Below, piece by piece: positions 13,005-26,214 of a stretch of DNA of 64,000 nt. The notes beneath the pieces were generated by a model. The model was not told where the DNA came from and searched no databases. It worked only from the letters and a program-made list of their open reading frames with translations. This stretch comes from Dryas octopetala (Eukaryota > Streptophyta > Magnoliopsida > Rosales > Rosaceae): NCBI GenBank assembly GCA_963921425.1, contig OY992833.1, positions 25,282,698-25,346,697 of the forward strand, given 5' to 3'. A program made the translations under genes and the position numbers. Position 1 is the stretch's first letter; every line of letters begins with the position of its first letter.

Positions 13005-14148
13005 TTCACTTTCAAATACCAAATAGAAGAAAAATTCACACCCCCAAAAATTCTTATTAGGAATGAAACAAGTAATATTAATTTCTAAAGTATAATTAAA
13101 AAACTCATTGGTACTTTGTTTCAGTCAACCATGAAACTTGATTGATTGTTTTGACAAATATTAATCAGTGATGATTATATATCATTTTCAACTTTTGCAA
13201 GACAACCACTTTTCACCATCATCATTATCATCATTAGCAAGACATGATTCGCTGGCGGCCAGTGTTTTCAACGAGAGGTATAATTAATTCTCACTAACAG
13301 AATTAAAGAAAATTTGAATGTATTTTATTTTATTTTACTTTTGTTTAGATATATATAATTGTCAACTTCATCGTACCCTTTTATTCTATTCTATGCAATA
13401 GTATGCAGGCCGGAAGAACTTCTGTGAAATTTCCTCTTGAAAATTTTTGCTGCCTAGCTAAGACGGTCATGGCATCAGTCAAAGAATGCATGCAGTAGAA
13501 CACAGTCTCTGATCTGCAACATGCCAACTTATATGCCAACATCCCATTAATTTGATAATTGATATGGCACACCGCACATGTAGTTGAGTGAAAAGGAAAC
13601 CAATTAATTAAGCTCATGTTATGTGGTTTGTTAGCTAGTTTGGGTTCAAATGTTCAATCCCAAATTTCCAAGGCTTCTAGTTGTAGCTACAAATATTGCT
13701 ACATGGGTTCTTTTCATTAGGTATCACCAATTTGCAGCAATAAAAAGGAAAAAAAAAAAAATAGCAATCGATCTGCAGAAGATTAATATAAATTAATTAA
13801 AAATGGTATGTTTGAACAGAGCGAGTTTCCCAATTCATTCCCTGCTGCAAATGCAATGCACATTTTGCAATGATCGAGCTATCGAGTTTATTTATTTAGT
13901 TAAGGAGGAAGGGAACATCCCCTAGTGGTCTTCAGGCCTTGGCTCTTGGGGCATGCAGAGCGCGCGCTTCTCGCTTCTCCACGCAACGCAGTGCTCTTAT
14001 TTATATTCTGTAATTCGTGTTTATTGGAAGATAAAGCTTCTTGCTTACGGCACCCAAAATGCTCTTCTCTATAAATATGCATTCTTAATCTACATCTCAC
14101 ATTCTTAGAAATTAACTTTATTACTATCAGTCTATGACCTGCAGTCCG
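13005..14148. other. Spacer without recognisable genes
   Basis: AT-rich, with an A run near 13750-13761. The minus-strand frames at 13381-13617 and 13900-14154 have no recognised domain or exon partners. Confidence 0.45.
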
Positions 14149-14165
14149 ACTCACTTAAGGAACTT

Positions 14166-14707
14166 TTTTTTTTTTTTTTTTTTTGAGAATAAGGCAAATC
14201 ATTGTATTAAAACATAGCCATCAAACGGAGCCAGAGAGGCACCGTAGGAATTAGCGAACTAGTCGCGTTTGGGTTCACGATCCTACCAACATCTCTAAGT
14301 CGAGGCTGACAATAGCGCAAAGTGGCGGATGTGGCAATAGTAACCGGTGGAAATATGACCGGTACCGGCGAAAATAGTGACTCCCTAACACCTTGTGATG
14401 AGCGCCAGAGAAAACCTGAAAGCATCAAAACACAAAACAAACCAAAACAAACAAAATCTGAAAAACTCTCACGAAGAGAGGTGGAAAAACTCTCACAAGG
14501 AGAGATGAAAACACTCTCACTTATTGGGATGAGAGTATCCCAAAGGACAAAAATAAAAACACAGAAAAAGGAAAAGAAAAACAAAAGAGAGAGGGGCGAG
14601 GGGAGGAGCAGTCTGTGAGAACACAAGGGCCGCCCCTCCCCCATGAAGAGGTTAAGGAGAGGAGAGAGTTTTTTCTTTTGGGATGGCGGCTAGGGTTTTT
14701 CTTTTGC
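14166..14707 (-). mobile_element. Poly-A retroposon (LINE-like or retrocopy) with 17-bp target duplication
   Basis: A perfect 17-bp direct repeat, ACTCACTTAAGGAACTT, flanks the insert (14149-14165 and 14708-14724). A run of more than 20 T sits at the low-coordinate end, so the insert is a minus-strand copy ending in poly-A. On that strand it starts GCAAAAGAAAAACCCTAGCC, followed by a C/T-rich leader-like region, and ends TTGCCTTATTCTC before the A tail. These are marks of LINE-machinery insertion. The 145-residue minus-strand frame at 14207-14644 shows no reverse transcriptase or known domain. The insert may be a deleted LINE (leader plus tail) or a processed transcript copy. The perfect duplication implies a fairly recent insertion. 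Confidence 0.75.
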
Positions 14708-14724
14708 ACTCACTTAAGGAACTT

Positions 14725-15733
14725 ATAATGAAAGACAATTGTCTTAAATTTAACCATTAAATTTGTTGTTTTTACATGTCCCTCTTATTAAGTCCTTTAG
14801 GTAAACCGAACTACTATGACTTGATAATTATATTAACATATTCATATGTTCCTTCCTAAGAGTAATTGCTTGAAACAAGAAGGGGATAAGGGAAGTACAT
14901 ATGCAAATACAAATAGGTAAGGGGGTAAAGTGAAACGGGGTGAATGTTATCCACATCTTCCAATCTACATTCTTCAATCTGCTTTGTACACTGACTTTCT
15001 TTTTTATTATTTTCATTCCACAATGTATTTTTATGATCAGAATTGTTTGTTTATTTGATAACGATTACATAACCAAACGATTTCCGATTTAATTAATTTT
15101 TTGCAGAGATGATCTTCAAAGAATAATAAAAAAATGAATGATTTCGATCATAAAAATATACTAAGGAAAGAGAACAATAAAAGAGAATATTAATGAAAAA
15201 ATAATAAACTGTTGAAGGTGGATAACATTGCCCAATAGGTAAAAGGGGAAAAATATTGTAGGCCTTATTAGGTTCACAATGATTTATATAACCCAACCTT
15301 CATGTTTTGGGCTTCATACAATTAGGCTCACTGATAACCCAACCTTATGAGTTATGTACATGAATAGCAGTAGTCCATGGTAGAGAAAGTGGAAGCCCAA
15401 GGTCTAAGGAGAGCCCAAATTCATTCAAAGTGATTGTTTTTTTTTTTTGGCCATAATCAAAGAATGAAAGTGATGTTGATGCAAAAGAAACTTGGAAATT
15501 TCGCAGTGTTGGTGGTGGGCCCAATGGCCGCCACCCTCTAGAAGACGTAAAAGTCAATTGCTTAGAGGCCAAGGGACTAGATAGTCATTGCAAGAAGTTT
15601 CCATCTGTTCAATCAAAGCCGCGTTTCTCTTGTAAAATCAGCCAATTTCTTACACTAAAAAACACAAAATCATAAGCCAATTTCAATTTGCTTTGCCCAA
15701 AATCACAAGATTGACAGCAGTCACAAAGCAGAG
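14725..15733. other. Promoter side of the LITAF gene
   Basis: AT-rich. The last 200 bp before 15734 is probably the 5' leader of the LITAF-domain gene. The open frames seen here are antisense or low-complexity. No separate gene. Confidence 0.45.
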
Positions 15734-16351
15734 ATGTCGAAGATGGCGGAGAAGATGGAGGAGCCGGTGATCGGAGTACCATTATACGTGGTGGAGAATC
15801 CTTACCAAGCAGGGGCGATCCCGCCAAACGCGGTGTATGGAGACCCCAAAGGCATTCCTATTCATCAGACCATTTACAGAGACACTCCTGCCCCTTTCAA
15901 CTGCGTTTTCTGTGGCGATTCCGGACTCACCACCGTCAGGTATATTGCTTAATTAATTAATTGGGATTTATTTGGTTTTGATTTTAATGGGGATTTTTGA
16001 AAGAAATTGGGTTGTTTATGATGGATATGTTGATGCTGAGTCTTCTATCTTCAGATCAAAGCCAAGTCTGGCAGCTGTTGTTGGTTGTATGGTTCCTATG
16101 ATGCTTGGAATTTGCTTCCTTGTGCCTTCAATGGACTGCCTCTGGCATAAGTATCATTATTGCCCAAGCTGCAATGAAAAGGTACCACTCTATCTGAGTC
16201 TATGGCTACTTGATGGAAAAACCATTTTGCTTAGCAATTGAACATTGGGTTTCTTTCTTTCTAGGTTGCTGATTTTGACAAGTCAGATGCTTGTGCTGTC
16301 ATGGATCCTCCAAACTGGACAGAGCATAGCTTTGCATTGCCTGCACGATAA
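15734..16351 (+). CDS. LITAF-domain protein, GILP-like
   Basis: Three exons (15734-15939, 16055-16181, 16265-16351) join at GT-AG borders to 139 residues. The N-terminal half is proline-containing and probably disordered, with IGVPLYVVENPYQAGAIPPN and GIPIHQTIYRDTPAPF. The LITAF domain follows: a first CxxC (NCVFCGDSG), a membrane-embedded hydrophobic stretch (SLAAVVGCMVPMMLGICFLV), then the second metal-binding knuckle HYCPSCNEKVADFDKSD. These two Cys pairs bind zinc across a membrane-inserted segment in LITAF proteins. The closest plant relative I recall is Arabidopsis GILP, a plasma-membrane partner of LSD1 that restrains cell death. The start ATG at 15734 fits; an ATG at 15743 is in frame. 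Its place between the CFL1-like and COL14-type genes differs from the Arabidopsis order I recall. Confidence 0.9.
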
Positions 16352-19300
16352 GTTTCTTCTTCTTCTTCTTCACATTGCCACCGTGCTGTCTTTCACTCTA
16401 TGTATGCGGCTTCTTCTGTGCTTCTTTGGACCCATATATAGCCAAAGATTGCTGGTACCTATATTTTTAAAATGCTGTATGAAACTATCTCCCTTTGACA
16501 TCCATATGGAGTTTGGAAAAACGGTGGCTGCTATAGTACAGATTTGATAATAATTTTCAACATATGCAAGCTTTTAATAGAATGCATTTGCCAATTTCAA
16601 TATGCATAGACCTGCACTGCACCTTAGATGCATGTTTTCAGCAATTTGGTGTTTAAAAGACCTGTTTTGGTGGTTTTAAGTTGTTTTAGGGCCAATACCA
16701 GGTTGATCACCCAAAATTTAGTCATCAGGTTCCTAACCAATCATGCTGCTCATTTCTTGAAATGCTTAGTTTCCTCTTCATCTAAACTCCCTCACACTGC
16801 GTCTCAAGATTGGAAGAGATAAATCTGATTCGGAATGATAGAATAGTTGGAAATTGACATCCATGATAATACAATCTTTCTTGGGATTTAGATCGGTCAT
16901 GCTAATAGTTCAAATCTAATGGCTAGTTTACTTAGGGATGTAATTGGGACTGTTGGTGTATGTGGAAGTTACTGTCTGATTATGATTTTAGAGCTGATGC
17001 TGAAAATATAAAACTCAGCTCTATCAAAAAAAATTTATGCATTTCTATCATTCCTTGCTCCGAAATGTTCATTTTTCAAAATATACCTTTGCATGGCATA
17101 GAGTCCGGAGCACATTGGTTGTGGCCTGGTGCTGGACCATGCTTGTACACACGGTGGTTCCAGTGCCATATATACCTGACTAGAATGTGAAAGTTAAGTT
17201 TGGATGGGAGAGATCCGTTTTATAAAATAGTTTTAGGAAAGGGATTTTCTCTTTCGGTGTAGGTGTGTGAACAAAGTACAAACCGCTTTAATTTGGGCCT
17301 TTGTCTAGTATCTCAAATCGATAACCTCAGCAGGTGTGAACCAGAACCAAAACCAAAACCGCTTTAAGGACGGACCTAATTAGGTCCTGCCGTCCTGGTC
17401 ACATGTGGTGAACCATAAACATTAAGGTAGGCTTCCTAAATGTAAGAAGAGGCACTAGTATGAATTCAGATCTTAGTTGTTATTCCATGATAACAAATAT
17501 GATCTGATTTTGCAAATTTAGACTATATACCACATTGCTTCTATATTATATGCAAAATAGAGCATATATTATATACCACATTGGTTCTGTGAGTATCTTG
17601 AACAGTAAGATAAATAGTATAGTACAATTTGTAAGAGTCCGTATAAAAACAGTGTCAGAGTTATACACCATGATTGATGCCGTACAAAAATAGTGTCGCC
17701 AGAGACACAGTAAACCATGCCCATGTTCATGCATGGCTGCAGGAGTGCAGCAAATCTAAACCCACTTGACTGAATGACTGACACATGCATAACAGTGATC
17801 ACAAGGCATGTATCAGACTAATGTCATTGTTAAATAAATTTTGATTCAGATTGTCATTGTTAACAATAACATATTAAAAGATGAAATAAAAACATGTACC
17901 TCTTATTTGACTAGTTGTCTGAGCAGTGGCTAGAGTCCATGGAAGAAGAGGTCCAGCATGAGAGATAAGTGCCTGTCTCGGTAGCCAAGGAGACTGCCTG
18001 TATACCACATAAGGAGTCTTTCCCTAGCTAGATTTATAGCCAATGCATGTCTCATATATATGCATGAACTCAATGTGTAGTGTGTTTATCATATTTTGAG
18101 ATCGACCCTTTGGGAGGCTACAGGCAAGTCATCCTTGGCTACAAAACAAGGCTCTTACCCTCATGTAGGACCTTTCTTCCTCATTATGATCGATCATATA
18201 TATAAAATATACAAGATCGATATATATATAACCTAAACCCATATGTTGTTCTCACTCCTCTGCTTGATTGTCCAATGCATTGCTTCCTTGTATTTATAGC
18301 CAATGAGCTTCGTGCATTAGATTCATCAATACGTAAAAAAGAATTCATTAGTATTCTCATATCCATCTGCATGATCCAATCATCAAAGTTGTTGTCGTGG
18401 AATATATTCTTGGGGATGACTTGCATGGCCCAACGTTGGCCGCCCATGTTCAATGATGGGTCTCCTCTGGACCTCCACGTCATGATAAAGATAATGCTGC
18501 TCTACAGTATCACTGTTGCAGATAGATATCTAGGATATATTTCTTCCTCCTAAAAATGCTATCATTATCTGATCTATATTTATATTTATCTAAATAATTA
18601 AAAAAGCATGCCCTCACATGTCGCTCTGCCATTGCTCAGACTTCTGCATCTTAATCGCCTATTTCCAATGGCTTTTGGGAAATTGATTTCATGTCATTTT
18701 GTGTGCATATCTTTTATGCATATGTACTCTTATTTAATTTATCATGGTTCCATCTTAATTACTGCTTTGGACGAGGAAGGGTTTTGACTTTTGACCATAG
18801 TTTGAGGCTGGGGGTGGAGACTGGAGATGAGGAACAAAATCTCAAAAAGAAATATTTGGTTTCTAGTCAAGTTGATAGAACCCCGGCCCTCACTTAAGTG
18901 ATGGATGGATTGATGAGCTATTTCTTCCGTTCATTCTGTGTATGGTCGCATATGTTATTCGAATTCTGACAATTAGTGTCAACCCAAGCCACATGTCCAC
19001 CTACTAGAAAGCCATGAGTCCATGTGTGTGCACCAAAGCACCACATGAAAAGCCACATCCCAATTGGCCCATCAGCCTTTGTGGCCTATCTGCAATGTCC
19101 AAGGAGTGGGCATATGTGTAGTCTTGTGAGTGGTTGTGAGATATGTTGGAAACTCTTTTGACTTGCATAGGTGCCACGGTTGTGTGATACGAATCCTGGC
19201 TTCAACCTCTCGGGGATTTCAACGCCTAAAAGGTGGCAGCTCCATCACTTCATGTTATATACCAAGCTTCTTCCATAAAGAAAGAACCCAAAATACATTA

Positions 19301-22290
19301 AATAATTCTCTCTCAATTTATGTTTATCCTTTTGCTCTTTGTGGCTGCCCTCCTTAGTCCTTTCCCTTCCATGGAATAACAAGAAAAATTCAGTGCATGG
19401 AGTTGGAGCCCTGGATGTGTCAAGTGTCAAGTGTCAAGCATATATCTTATTGGCATTTACATGCAGTCCAATTTGATCGATTGCATTTTGGTCTCTGGAG
19501 TATATAATTAAATTAAAACTTTTACATCATGACTTGATGACCAGATTTGGAGATCGTTGCACTGCACATACTAGGCAAACTCACATGCATTCATTAATTT
19601 CTCTGATATTAGTGATGAAGGAATTTCGATAGAGTATGTATTCATTAATTGATATGCTTTTATATTTAGTAAAAAAGAATGCTACATACTAGGCATGCTT
19701 ACTTGTATTTATAAGGATGTATGCTTTAAAGTGTAGACAACACGTCCTTATACAAAAATTTCCAATAGTTACCAAAAACATCTCCAAAATTTAAAATAAG
19801 TTTTACATACAACTTCTACTAACTTCCTATAGATAAAATATTATGGATTATTTTAGCAATTTGGATAAAGAATAACACTCTTGGACCAGTCCTTGTGCAT
19901 CTGTCATTGGTTTTGTACGAGGAATAAAAAAAGAGAAAAAATACACTATAGACTTGGGACCTTGCGAGTTACGACCTGAGTACGTGCTTTTTGAACAAAG
20001 CCAGTTTGTATCAGGCCACACCAAAGTATTAGCCATGAGCCCAACTAAAGTATTAGCCACGGCCCATGAATGGCGCAGTACGTATTAATTGTCTAAAAAT
20101 GTTTTATACCTTCTTAAAAACAAATGTCTGTAAAAAGTAAAAACAAAAGTTTTATAATTTTTCCTGTTTTAGAGGTGGTGCATCGGTTCAAAACTATTAC
20201 TTTTAGTAAATTCACATTCATTCTCATACAGATTTTTTTTTTGTCTGATCATTCTCATACATATTAGATTCTAAATTTTACAATATCCAATCTGATTTCA
20301 GATTCTATATATGTTAGATACTAGATTGAAGATAATTACAAATTCTAATAGAAATAGATGTGAAATGATGATGGATGCCAAATAAAAGTATTTTAGTTAT
20401 ATAATGTGCCAAACATAATCCTATCAAAAATTGAGATATTCATAATTTTTGTAGTTTCAAATGCCTCCTAGGTCCAATTGGATTCTCGCGATTATGCATG
20501 CTGGTTTTTCTATATTGGATCGATTCAATTGGATTGATAGTTATCGGACTTAAATCTTTTTAAAAGATACATTTTTCTTTAGTAAGATATAGTTTTTGAT
20601 CCTTAGATGATGTACTCCACTGTCCGAATGAGAAGGTCTCAAAATAAAATAGATGGTAGGAAAAGCCGAAAAGGTAAGATATAATGATAGATACAGTCCG
20701 TACTCTAGAATGAATTTGTGACCTCAATATTATCTTGTTAAAATTTAGATAAACAGAAAAAATATGTAACAATTAAGAGCCTAAGAAGAAATAGAAAATT
20801 CCTAGGACGGTGGTAGGCTAGGTGGCACTGCCAGGTGGCAAAGAAAGGAAAGTGGGGGTTTTGGCAATCCTAGGACGGTGGGGGTGAACGTCATGGATGA
20901 CGAGCACCGTCACAAGAGTCAAGAAAGCCGCAAATCCATACCTGCATCAAACTCGGAATTCCCAAATGGTCTCGGTCACGTGCGAGTCATGCATAGACAA
21001 AAAATAGTTGAGCTCATCAATCATGCATCAAACCTTTCCTTCATTAGCCATGGCTGGCAGTAACACCCACATTTATAATTAATCTTTTGGAAAGCCTTAG
21101 TTGACTTGGACAGTTGGACCACACCACCCACTACCATTGTTAACCTCCATCATTAACATTAAGTAATGAGTGCAACTGTGCAAGTTGCTGTAAGAAAACT
21201 TTTAAACATATTTTTAATTTTTAAATTTTCAACCGACATAAGATTATATCTTATAGATTAAATGCCTAAATTTATGTGTATATAAATAAAAAATTTGTGG
21301 CAAAAAAAAAAACAAAAAAAACAAAAAACTTCTAATTTGATGAAGAAATAAAATGGATTAATCTTAAGAGAAAATGTATCATTTCTAATCTCCATAAAAA
21401 AGGTAGGATTAGTAGGGATAAGCTTTCCTACGTGGCTAATCCATCTTCTTCCTTCAAAGTATAATATATTCTCCATCTTTTTTATTGATTACAAATTAAT
21501 CTAGTCATTTATCTAATCTTAATCCTATGCATCAAACAAGACTATAGTTCCAACTAATTTTCAAGTGTACATGCATCATATTTGTAGGTTCCATTTCAAG
21601 GTAATTCTTAATCTTTTTTGTCAATAATTTGTATGTAAATTAAAAGTTGTAGATAATATTTAAAAGAATATGACTGTTAAAAGAGATAGTTCATAGTCAA
21701 TTAAGATGGTCCAAATAGTATTACTCTTCCTAAATTTATCAAACAAAGTGAGTGAGAGTCCAAGTCCAAAGACAAAAATATCTCAAAAGTTGAAGCAAAC
21801 GTCGTGCAAATCTCATTGCATGTGTAATCTATGGTTTGGATTATGAAAAACCCTCACCCTCTTTTTCTTCTTCTTTTTAGGACTTTGGACAGATCCTACT
21901 ATGTGCTGTCTTGTCCCCCTATGGTCCATAAAAATTGTAAAATTAATTCGAACAATGGGATTGGGATTGGGAATGAAGTGAGGGATTAGTGCTAATTAAT
22001 AAGTGCAGCTTTTCTCTTGAACTTACTTAATCGGGTCCTTTGTGTATATCACGAGGGAATCACTCAGTACAGAAAAGTAAGTTAAACCAGATTTGTACGA
22101 TGCAAGTGACATATTTGCCTTGCCAATAACAACTTCAAATTTGATCATACCTACCATTAGACAATTTAGACAAGACTATTATATAATGATTATAATCTAT
22201 TAAAGGAAAGGAATTAGGTCAAATATTTAATAGTACCCAGCTCTAAGTTTAACGAAGCCAACTGCTAAAATTAGCTCTCGTTCTTACCCG
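16352..22290. other. Long spacer without recognisable genes
   Basis: About 6 kb of AT-rich DNA between the LITAF and COL genes. Short frames (for example 18184-18483 minus, 19130-19357 plus, 20878-21063 plus) have no recognised domain and no convincing exon neighbours. A 13-bp direct repeat, CCTAGGACGGTGG, occurs near 20801 and 20868. The 3' untranslated region of the LITAF gene should occupy the first few hundred bases. I see no tRNA and no complete transposon ends here. Confidence 0.45.
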
Positions 22291-22303
22291 AAAATATCAC
22301 GTG
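22291..22303. promoter_or_regulatory. Evening-element-like motif overlapping a G-box, upstream of the COL gene
   Basis: The bases read AAAATATCACGTG. AAAATATC matches eight of nine positions of the clock evening element (AAAATATCT). It runs into CACGTG, a perfect G-box bound by bHLH and bZIP light regulators. The site is about 610 bp upstream of the COL start codon. Both motifs are short enough to occur by chance. Confidence 0.35.
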
Positions 22304-22910
22304 TTTTCCCATCCCCAATCGTAAATCGTAATAATAGCAATTCTGCCTTTTTGTCGCTGACCAACCCAATTGTATGAAGACCCATCTATACCGTCCAGAT
22401 CAATTAAATTCAACCAACTAGGTCCGGTAGACATGAATTCTTGCTGCATGCACTCTGCAAACGGTTCATTTCACAGCTGAGAGTTTGAGTGTGAGACTGA
22501 GAGAGAGAATGAGAATAATATCAAAGATTTGAGTAACGATTAAGAAATAGCCATTACCCTGATGAGCCAACTAAATTTTACCAAATGGGCTCCATCTTCA
22601 AAGATATTTTATTAATAATACATAGTAACCTCCCAAGATAGAAAGATAGATTGTCTTCCCAGTTGGCACTCAGATTTCAGTCCGGGCACTCGTCTTTTTT
22701 ACCCAAAATAAAAGCACTCCCTTTCAGTCCCTGACTCCCTTGTCAGTTGTCCTTTAAACAAGTCTCTCATGACAACAAGTCTTCTCCTTTAAACAAAATA
22801 AAACAAAAGGTGTTTATTTTCAAATCTCTCTCCCAAAGTTGCAAGAAAAACAGAAGCGATTGATTCATATTTCATACATTCATATTGTAACAGCAGTCCA
22901 TATCCGAAAT

Positions 22911-25340
22911 ATGGTGACCCCCAAATCCGGAACCGGAGAGGGCGTGCCCTGCGATTACTGCACGGAGCAGCCGGCCCTTCTCTACTGTCGTGCCGACTCC
23001 GCCAAGCTCTGCTTGTTCTGCGACCAGCACGTCCACTCCGCCAACTCCCTCTCCCGCAAGCACCTCCGCTCTCAGATCTGCGACAACTGCGCCAACGACG
23101 TCGTCTCCGTCCGCTGCTCCACCGACAACCTCGTCCTCTGCCAGGAGTGCGACTGGGACGCCCACGGCAGCTGCTCCGTCTCCGCCGCACACGATCGCAC
23201 CCCTCTCGAGGGCTTCTCCGGATGCCCGTCTGCCCTCCAGCTCGCCTCCATGTGGGGCCTCCATCTCCAGGACAACTGGACCGGTGGTGGGCCACCCATG
23301 CCCCAAATAGACACCTCTTGGAATGGGTTCAACCTGCAGGACTTGATCGTGCCGACCCAGAACGGCGTCGTTTACCCCCCGAATACTGTGAAGAGAAGCA
23401 GTAGTGGTGGGGGCAACAGCCTCGGGAAGCAGAAGCAGGGGATACAGAAGCAGCTGGTGGAGTTGCTGAAGAGGGACTTGGATGGTGGCGGCGGTGCTGG
23501 ACAGAAATTGGTGCCACGGACTAGGAATGCCGATGTGACTTTGGAAGGGCTTCATATGGGGAATGGTGGTGGTGTTGATGGGGTTGTAGCTTCTGCTGCC
23601 ACTTCGCAGCCATTGTTGCAGCAACAAGCTCGCCTTACGTCTCTGCTTATGATGCCCGAAGAGAACCGTGCAGGCATTGTCGACGGAGACATGTTCTGGG
23701 ATAGTAACCCCCATGCTCACAACACTCAGGTATTCTTTTCAATTTATGTACTTTTACTTATTTATCAATTCAACTTAAGCAACAATCATGTGCCTTGTGT
23801 CATTCTTTGTTTTATGGCAAATGGCAATGCAAACAATGTTAATTTTGATCCCACCTCTACATGTCTTCCTGCATTTTTAATCTATCAGCTACACATGTAC
23901 ACACTCTACAGACCACACAATGCTCCTTAAAATTCCTTCTTATGTCTACTACTAAATCTAAAGCTTCTTTTAATGGCATGCATGAGATATCAATTGTGAA
24001 CTCGTATTCTCTCATGCTTCCCTCTTTGTTTTTGCTTACATTATCCAAGCCATCTTTTAGCTTTGAGGGGCTGAATTGTTTTCCAATAAGGGTTCGAATG
24101 AAAACATTTTCAAGGCGCTTTAGGCGATTTACCCATGCTTCCAGGTTTTTGATTTCTTGTAGAGGCTTTTAGTTGCATTAAGTTATGGATGGACCTGTGG
24201 TAATCAGCTAACTTATTGCTGGCTCGCAGATATGGGATTTTCATTTAGGACGGTTGAGGGGTCATGAAGAATCAGGTCCATTGGAAGTCACATATGGTTC
24301 AAGTGATGCAGGATTTATGATTAAGAATTTTAGTGAACTTATGAAAGAAACATCTTTGGCTGATACAAAAATGTTTGGAGATATTTACCAGATGAATTGC
24401 CCTATTGGACATGATGACATGACATTCAAGGTAAGTTCTCTGGCAGCATTTTCTGTATTCATTTATATATTCAATCATCTTTTTTTCAGTTCCCTGAGGC
24501 ATTGTAGATACTGAAAAAGCATATTGTTCTCTTATGTGAGCTTTTGTCATATTCAAGTATTTAGTATGCTCAATCAGGCTTGACAGCTTTCTAGAATGTA
24601 GTGGTTGTGGTTGGAAGATGTTACACAATCAATATATGCCAATCCCTCTTTTATATGCAATTTAACTAGAAATCTAAAATTACTAGTCCTCTGGTTTCAG
24701 TAAGGGATGTAGCAAATGGTGGGTCAATGTTCAATTACTGAATCACATAGATATTCTATGTATAATGTGGAATGATATTTACAGGTCAAGATTGTAAACA
24801 ATTAAAAGGCTTTTTGATTCTTAGACCATGGCTTGTTATTGGCATTCACATACTTGTAGTTGGTGTGATTTTTGTTTAAATTGAAAATGCAGAACAACTC
24901 AAATAACCCAGTAGGGAGTCAGGGGCCAGCAACATCTGAGAGCAACAACCTCCCTATGGGGCGGCCATCATCCGGATCAGCTTTTGGCGAAGACAATGGT
25001 TCTGGTGCCTCTAAAGAGGTGCATTTTATGGAACAATTTCTTATGAGAGGCGACAGTCTGAGAACGGCAGGAACAAAGGCTGACATGGAGCTGCTTGCTC
25101 AAAACCGAGGCAATGCTATGCTACGTTACAAAGAGAAGAAGAAAAACCGAAGGTATGTTACCTTTCTGTCTTCTTATTTTACCACTTCCCCACCAACCAT
25201 CAATGGATAATAGATATTGTACCACTTTTGTGAATAGATATGATAAGCACGTAAGGTACGAATCAAGGAAGGCAAGAGCTGATACAAGGAAGCGAGTGAA
25301 GGGTCGATTTGTGAAGGCCAGTGAAGCTCCTGATGGTTAG
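22911..25340 (+). CDS. COL14: CONSTANS-LIKE transcription factor with two B-boxes and a CCT domain (COL14/COL15 type)
   Basis: Four exons (22911-23729, 24230-24430, 24893-25152, 25238-25340) join to 460 residues. Two tandem B-boxes occupy about residues 12-98: CDYC...CRAD...[12 protein letters not shown], then [14 protein letters not shown]...[31 protein letters not shown] follows, typical of the COL14/15 subgroup, and the middle part ends in QIWDFHLGR. The CCT domain lies at about 412-454 ([20 protein letters not shown], then [17 protein letters not shown]) and is cut by the last intron after its first basic block. CCT domains bind NF-YB/NF-YC and CORE-type sites; B-boxes bind zinc and mediate protein contacts. 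Such factors modulate flowering and light responses in the nucleus. The start at 22911 precedes the first B-box; the frame stays open upstream but has no earlier ATG in this exon. Exon 1 is much richer in GC than its surroundings. COL14 or COL15 identity rests on memory. Confidence 0.93.
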
Positions 25341-26214
25341 ATCCATGTTGAGGAGATGGGGTTCTCCTAGCTCCTTGTCTGTAAATATTTCTTACTTTCC
25401 TCGCAAGCCAAATGTATAATTCTGCACTTTTTTATTTCATCAAATCAAATATTATTTGTTTCTCCCTTTTGTCTCCCTGATCTCTATCTCTGTGTGGTGT
25501 GCGCGCGTGCATATAAACAACCCCCCTCTGCTCTCCCAGAAGAAGAAAACAAAAAAAGGTGGAAAATAATTTCTATATAGTATGATTTTCGATGGAGGGC
25601 TGAAGAGAAATAGCTTCTGCCGAGTCAACGCTTCAGATTGTCGCACAAAAAAAACGAAGTTATCCTTATAATATCTATCATTGTTCCAAAGGAGAAAGGA
25701 TATGTATATTATTATAAATTAATAAGTCCTATTAATTTTGTTATTTTTTCAAATACTTGACCAGGAGCTGAGTTGAATAGAAAGAGCTGAAAATATAAGT
25801 TGACATACAAGGAAGATTAAGAACTTCACCATTGAAATGGCAAACACCCCATATCTTATAACAATTTGTCTGATTTTATAGGCTTGTTCTAGAAGGGGAG
25901 CGGCGACTAGCTAGCTCCAAGTCATAAGTCACAATTCACAATTCACAAACTCACAATGTACGTAAAATATTTCAGGATTGTTTAAGCTTCAGTCGTATTA
26001 GACTTTTATCTATCAAATTAGTCGGCTGAATTAATTGATCGTGGACTTTCCCTCACATCAACCATCTCTGAAGCATTCAAATGAAAAAAATTGGCTATGG
26101 ATTTAATAGTCCAACAACACTCATGTTTTCTGTATAAAGTCTCAGTTGCTCGATCGATCAGCAAAAATATCGAATCAGAGTTGAGAGTTGTAGTTTGAAG
26201 TTATCGAGTTGTGC
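25341..26214. other. 3' flank of the COL gene and promoter of the first LRR gene
   Basis: AT-rich, with no gene. The first part should hold the 3' untranslated region of the COL gene. The last 150 bp precedes the LRR start codon. Confidence 0.5.

Noticed and set aside
14207-14644. 145-codon minus-strand frame
   Set aside because: It lies inside the poly-A retroposon; there is no reverse transcriptase, nuclease or gag-like motif to support a gene.
18184-18483. 99-codon minus-strand frame in the long spacer
   Set aside because: No recognised domain, splice partners or promoter features; probably chance.
22872-23720. 282-codon antisense open frame over COL exon 1
   Set aside because: It exists only because the sense exon has GC-rich third positions; it has no domain, and the sense frame is a clear B-box protein.
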